DNA of 64,000 nt, taken from contig JAILWY010000021.1 in NCBI GenBank assembly GCA_022113835.1, positions 4,030,001 to 4,094,000 of the forward strand. Direction: 5' to 3'. Below the pieces are notes generated by a model. The model made no database searches, had not been told where the DNA came from, and saw only the letters and a list, made by a program, of their open reading frames with translations. This document shows, piece after piece, positions 61,601 to 64,000 of this stretch; positions within the stretch are counted from its first letter, which is position 1; each line of letters starts with the position of its first letter. The stretch is from Atopsyche davidsoni. Lineage: Eukaryota > Arthropoda > Insecta > Trichoptera > Hydrobiosidae. The position numbers and the translations under genes are program-made.

Positions 61601-64000
61601 TACGCAGCCTCGGTTTATATTGTGCAGGCGGATACCCAATTCCAGATTAAGGGAACCGGTTCTAATATTCGGAATAAAACCGCAAAAACCGGGAAACCGG
61701 ATGCGGCGGACGACCCTGGCTTAATCCTTTCTGCCCTGGTCTATAACAAAAGTTTTATCTGCGACGAGCCCCTGAAAGGGTTCAAGGAGCCACACAAGCT
61801 CCCCGCCGTTATTAATGAACTGAAAGTGTTTTTATACTCTCCAGTAATTGCTTGTAAAAAGTTTGTTTTCAACACAATATAAATGGGACATTTTGTTTTC
61901 TTTTACATTAACTTAATTGCACAGGAAAATTTTGTTTTATAATGTATGTAATTTTAATGAATGATATCAATATGTAGTTTTTTTATAAATTAAATTATTT
62001 TACTACTGTCAGATAAGGCAATGCAGCTTATGTAACTATTTCTTACAGCAGTATTTTTTTCAGTCAAATTTAGTTTTAAATATTGGTTTAGCATTATTTT
62101 TAAATCACTGTTTATTTGACTAAGCACTCGATAACGATAGATAAAACTGAGGATAATAATATAATTTCGATGACACTATTCTCGTTGATAAGAAAAACAG
62201 TATTGAAATATAATTTAATCTGTGATTACTTCAGACCTTGACTGCGTTCATAAGTTATTGCACTTAAAATTGTTTACAAAATCAATTTTTCATTTTATTT
62301 TTTATCATAACCATAATAAATAATATATATATTTTTAACTATACAGTTCAAAATATAAGATGAAAAGCTATTAATTTATTATTTCAAATATATTTTATTA
62401 TTTACAGGCTTTACTATTGTATATATTTTCAAAGGTACTGCTCGGTCACAAATTCGCTAAGCGATTACTTTAATGAGAGAACCTTTCAAAATGAAAAACA
62501 CTTTTAATGAATGTCAAAATGCAGAATGATTAATGACCAAATAAAGACGACTCGAAAAAATACGATGTAATTCAATTTCATTTAAAACAATATTTTAACC
62601 GGAAAATAAATTACGACATGAAAAAAATACCGAAAGATACAGCGCTTTGCAATTTAATAAATTGAATCTAGAAACGGGTCAGAGTTACTTTACGCCACCT
62701 GCGTATTTTTTTTAAATATGCTAATGCTCGTTTGCAGGAAAATTGAAATATCAAACGGAAGGGACGAGGAAAAGTCTACTTAAAGAGAAAGTGTCCGGAA
62801 CGAGAAGGGAAGGAAAGTGCGTCGTCAGGACTTGGCAAATTTTAGGATTGTTCGTTTGTGCGGGCCCGTAGCCTCAGTTCTCTCCTGCAAGCCAGGGGGG
62901 CCCGTGAAGGCTTTAGTCTTGCAAGATGGCATATTGTAGCTGAAAAACTCTATGTACATAGACTGGGGTTTTAGTACTTCTCACTTTATTCTGAAGAGTA
63001 CTACGTGAGCAGTAAATATAAATAATCCATGTAATATTGTAAAAGTTATATATTTTAGTCAAATCGAAATGGGAGTAGCAAGTATCGAAAACTGTGTATC
63101 TAAAAAAATACATAATGCTTAAAATAATGTATTTCATTAAAATATTTAAGATGTTTCGTTCCCTAAAAGATGTTTAACCAACTCGAACTTCACTTACGGA
63201 ACCAACTTCCAAAATCTCCTTTAATTGATATTTTTTAAACAAATTTCCGTAAATTCTTTTGAATAATAATTAAATATTTGATAATTTAAAAGGGTATTTT
63301 TTACGAAAGTAGAAAAGTTCTTTTGAAGTTCAGGGAGTGCACGCTACTGAAGAAGCTTTCCTGTAAATTTCGGTGATAACTCTGAGGCTCGGGTAAGGGG
63401 GGTGTGACCTTTTCTAAAGCAAGATTCAGGGAGGCGGAAGGGGGTGATTATTTGGGGTAAAAAGTTTTATTTTGACTCGAGTGTCCCGATCTGAAATGCT
63501 GAAAGTTAAATGCGAAAAACATGTCCAACTGTCGACACGTATTAAGGCCTCATTACTTCATACTTGCATTTCACAACCATTCAAATTGTTAGGTTCATGA
63601 TCGATTGTGATCAATGTATTGATATTTTCACTGTAGTTTGATTAAAAAAAACTTGCATGCAACCCGTTAAGTGATGAATCACAGCATATTCAATAATATT
63701 TTTATAGAAATATTATATATTTTTCTTTTTTCTATTTTTTTATAATTTTGTCACACTATGTTGTTTGTATCATTCGTAATATATTCGCCATATTTATAAT
63801 TCGCCTTAAAACTTTGCGAAGATTATTTGCTAATATTTTATAAAAAGTGCCTGCCTTATAAATATCGGTAATTGGATCTTTATATTAAGATGATGAATGC
63901 CATATGTCAATTTCAATGGACGTTACAGTTTTTTCATGACTTTATTGCTGAACATCCTGCCAAGTTCAATTATAATCGTGACATTGACACACAGACTCGA
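61601..64000. other. Gene-less stretch to the right edge, three islands
   Basis: Islands lie at about 61640-61820, 62740-62920 and 63340-63460. The first is covered by an 86-codon plus frame (61622-61882) without a recognised domain. The second is purine-rich and, after an acceptor-like TTTGCAG, stays open for about 45 Lys/Arg-rich codons without a donor. The third contains GGTAAGG but no frame leading to it. None is called as a gene. Confidence 0.4.

Overview
The window looks like nuclear DNA of an arthropod, most likely an insect. It is strongly AT-rich and gene-poor. It has no bacterial-type operons, and its only long protein-coding units belong to cut-and-paste DNA transposons of families common in insects: Tc1-like, mauritiana-type mariner and a piggyBac-like short element. 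The Tc1-like copy carries a TATA box and an arthropod-style TCAGT initiator. I cannot tell Lepidoptera, Hemiptera or another order apart from the sequence alone.

Layout. At the extreme left (about 94-225, minus strand) a short open frame ends in a good splice donor, and it may be the first coding exon of a gene running off the left edge. From about 230 to 36,360 there is AT-rich DNA with no convincing gene, interrupted every few kilobases by 100-250 bp GC-richer islands. Several islands contain dense homeodomain, E-box, YY1/Pho, nuclear-receptor or TCF-like words and are candidate regulatory or conserved non-coding elements (notably 6150-6360, 18900-19020 and 35460-35630). A complete Tc1-like element with TA flanks lies at 36368-37999; its transposase frame is broken by two stops, one inside a fold-back insertion. 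A mauritiana-type mariner with 34-bp terminal repeats lies at 43249-44522 and is almost intact except for an N-terminal frameshift. A 671-bp non-autonomous element with 15-bp inverted ends and TTAA flanks lies at 53864-54534. Two GC-rich open frames (54740-54949 and 57173 onward) could be isolated exons, but neither is recognised. A perfect 96-bp palindrome lies at 59835-59930.

Functionally, the window reads as the intergenic or intronic landscape of a regulatory gene desert carrying a few decaying transposons. No host gene can be named. The most distinctive observations are the long perfect palindrome, the 21-nt templated inverted duplication in the Tc1 copy, and the piggyBac-like short element with its 44-bp subterminal repeats.
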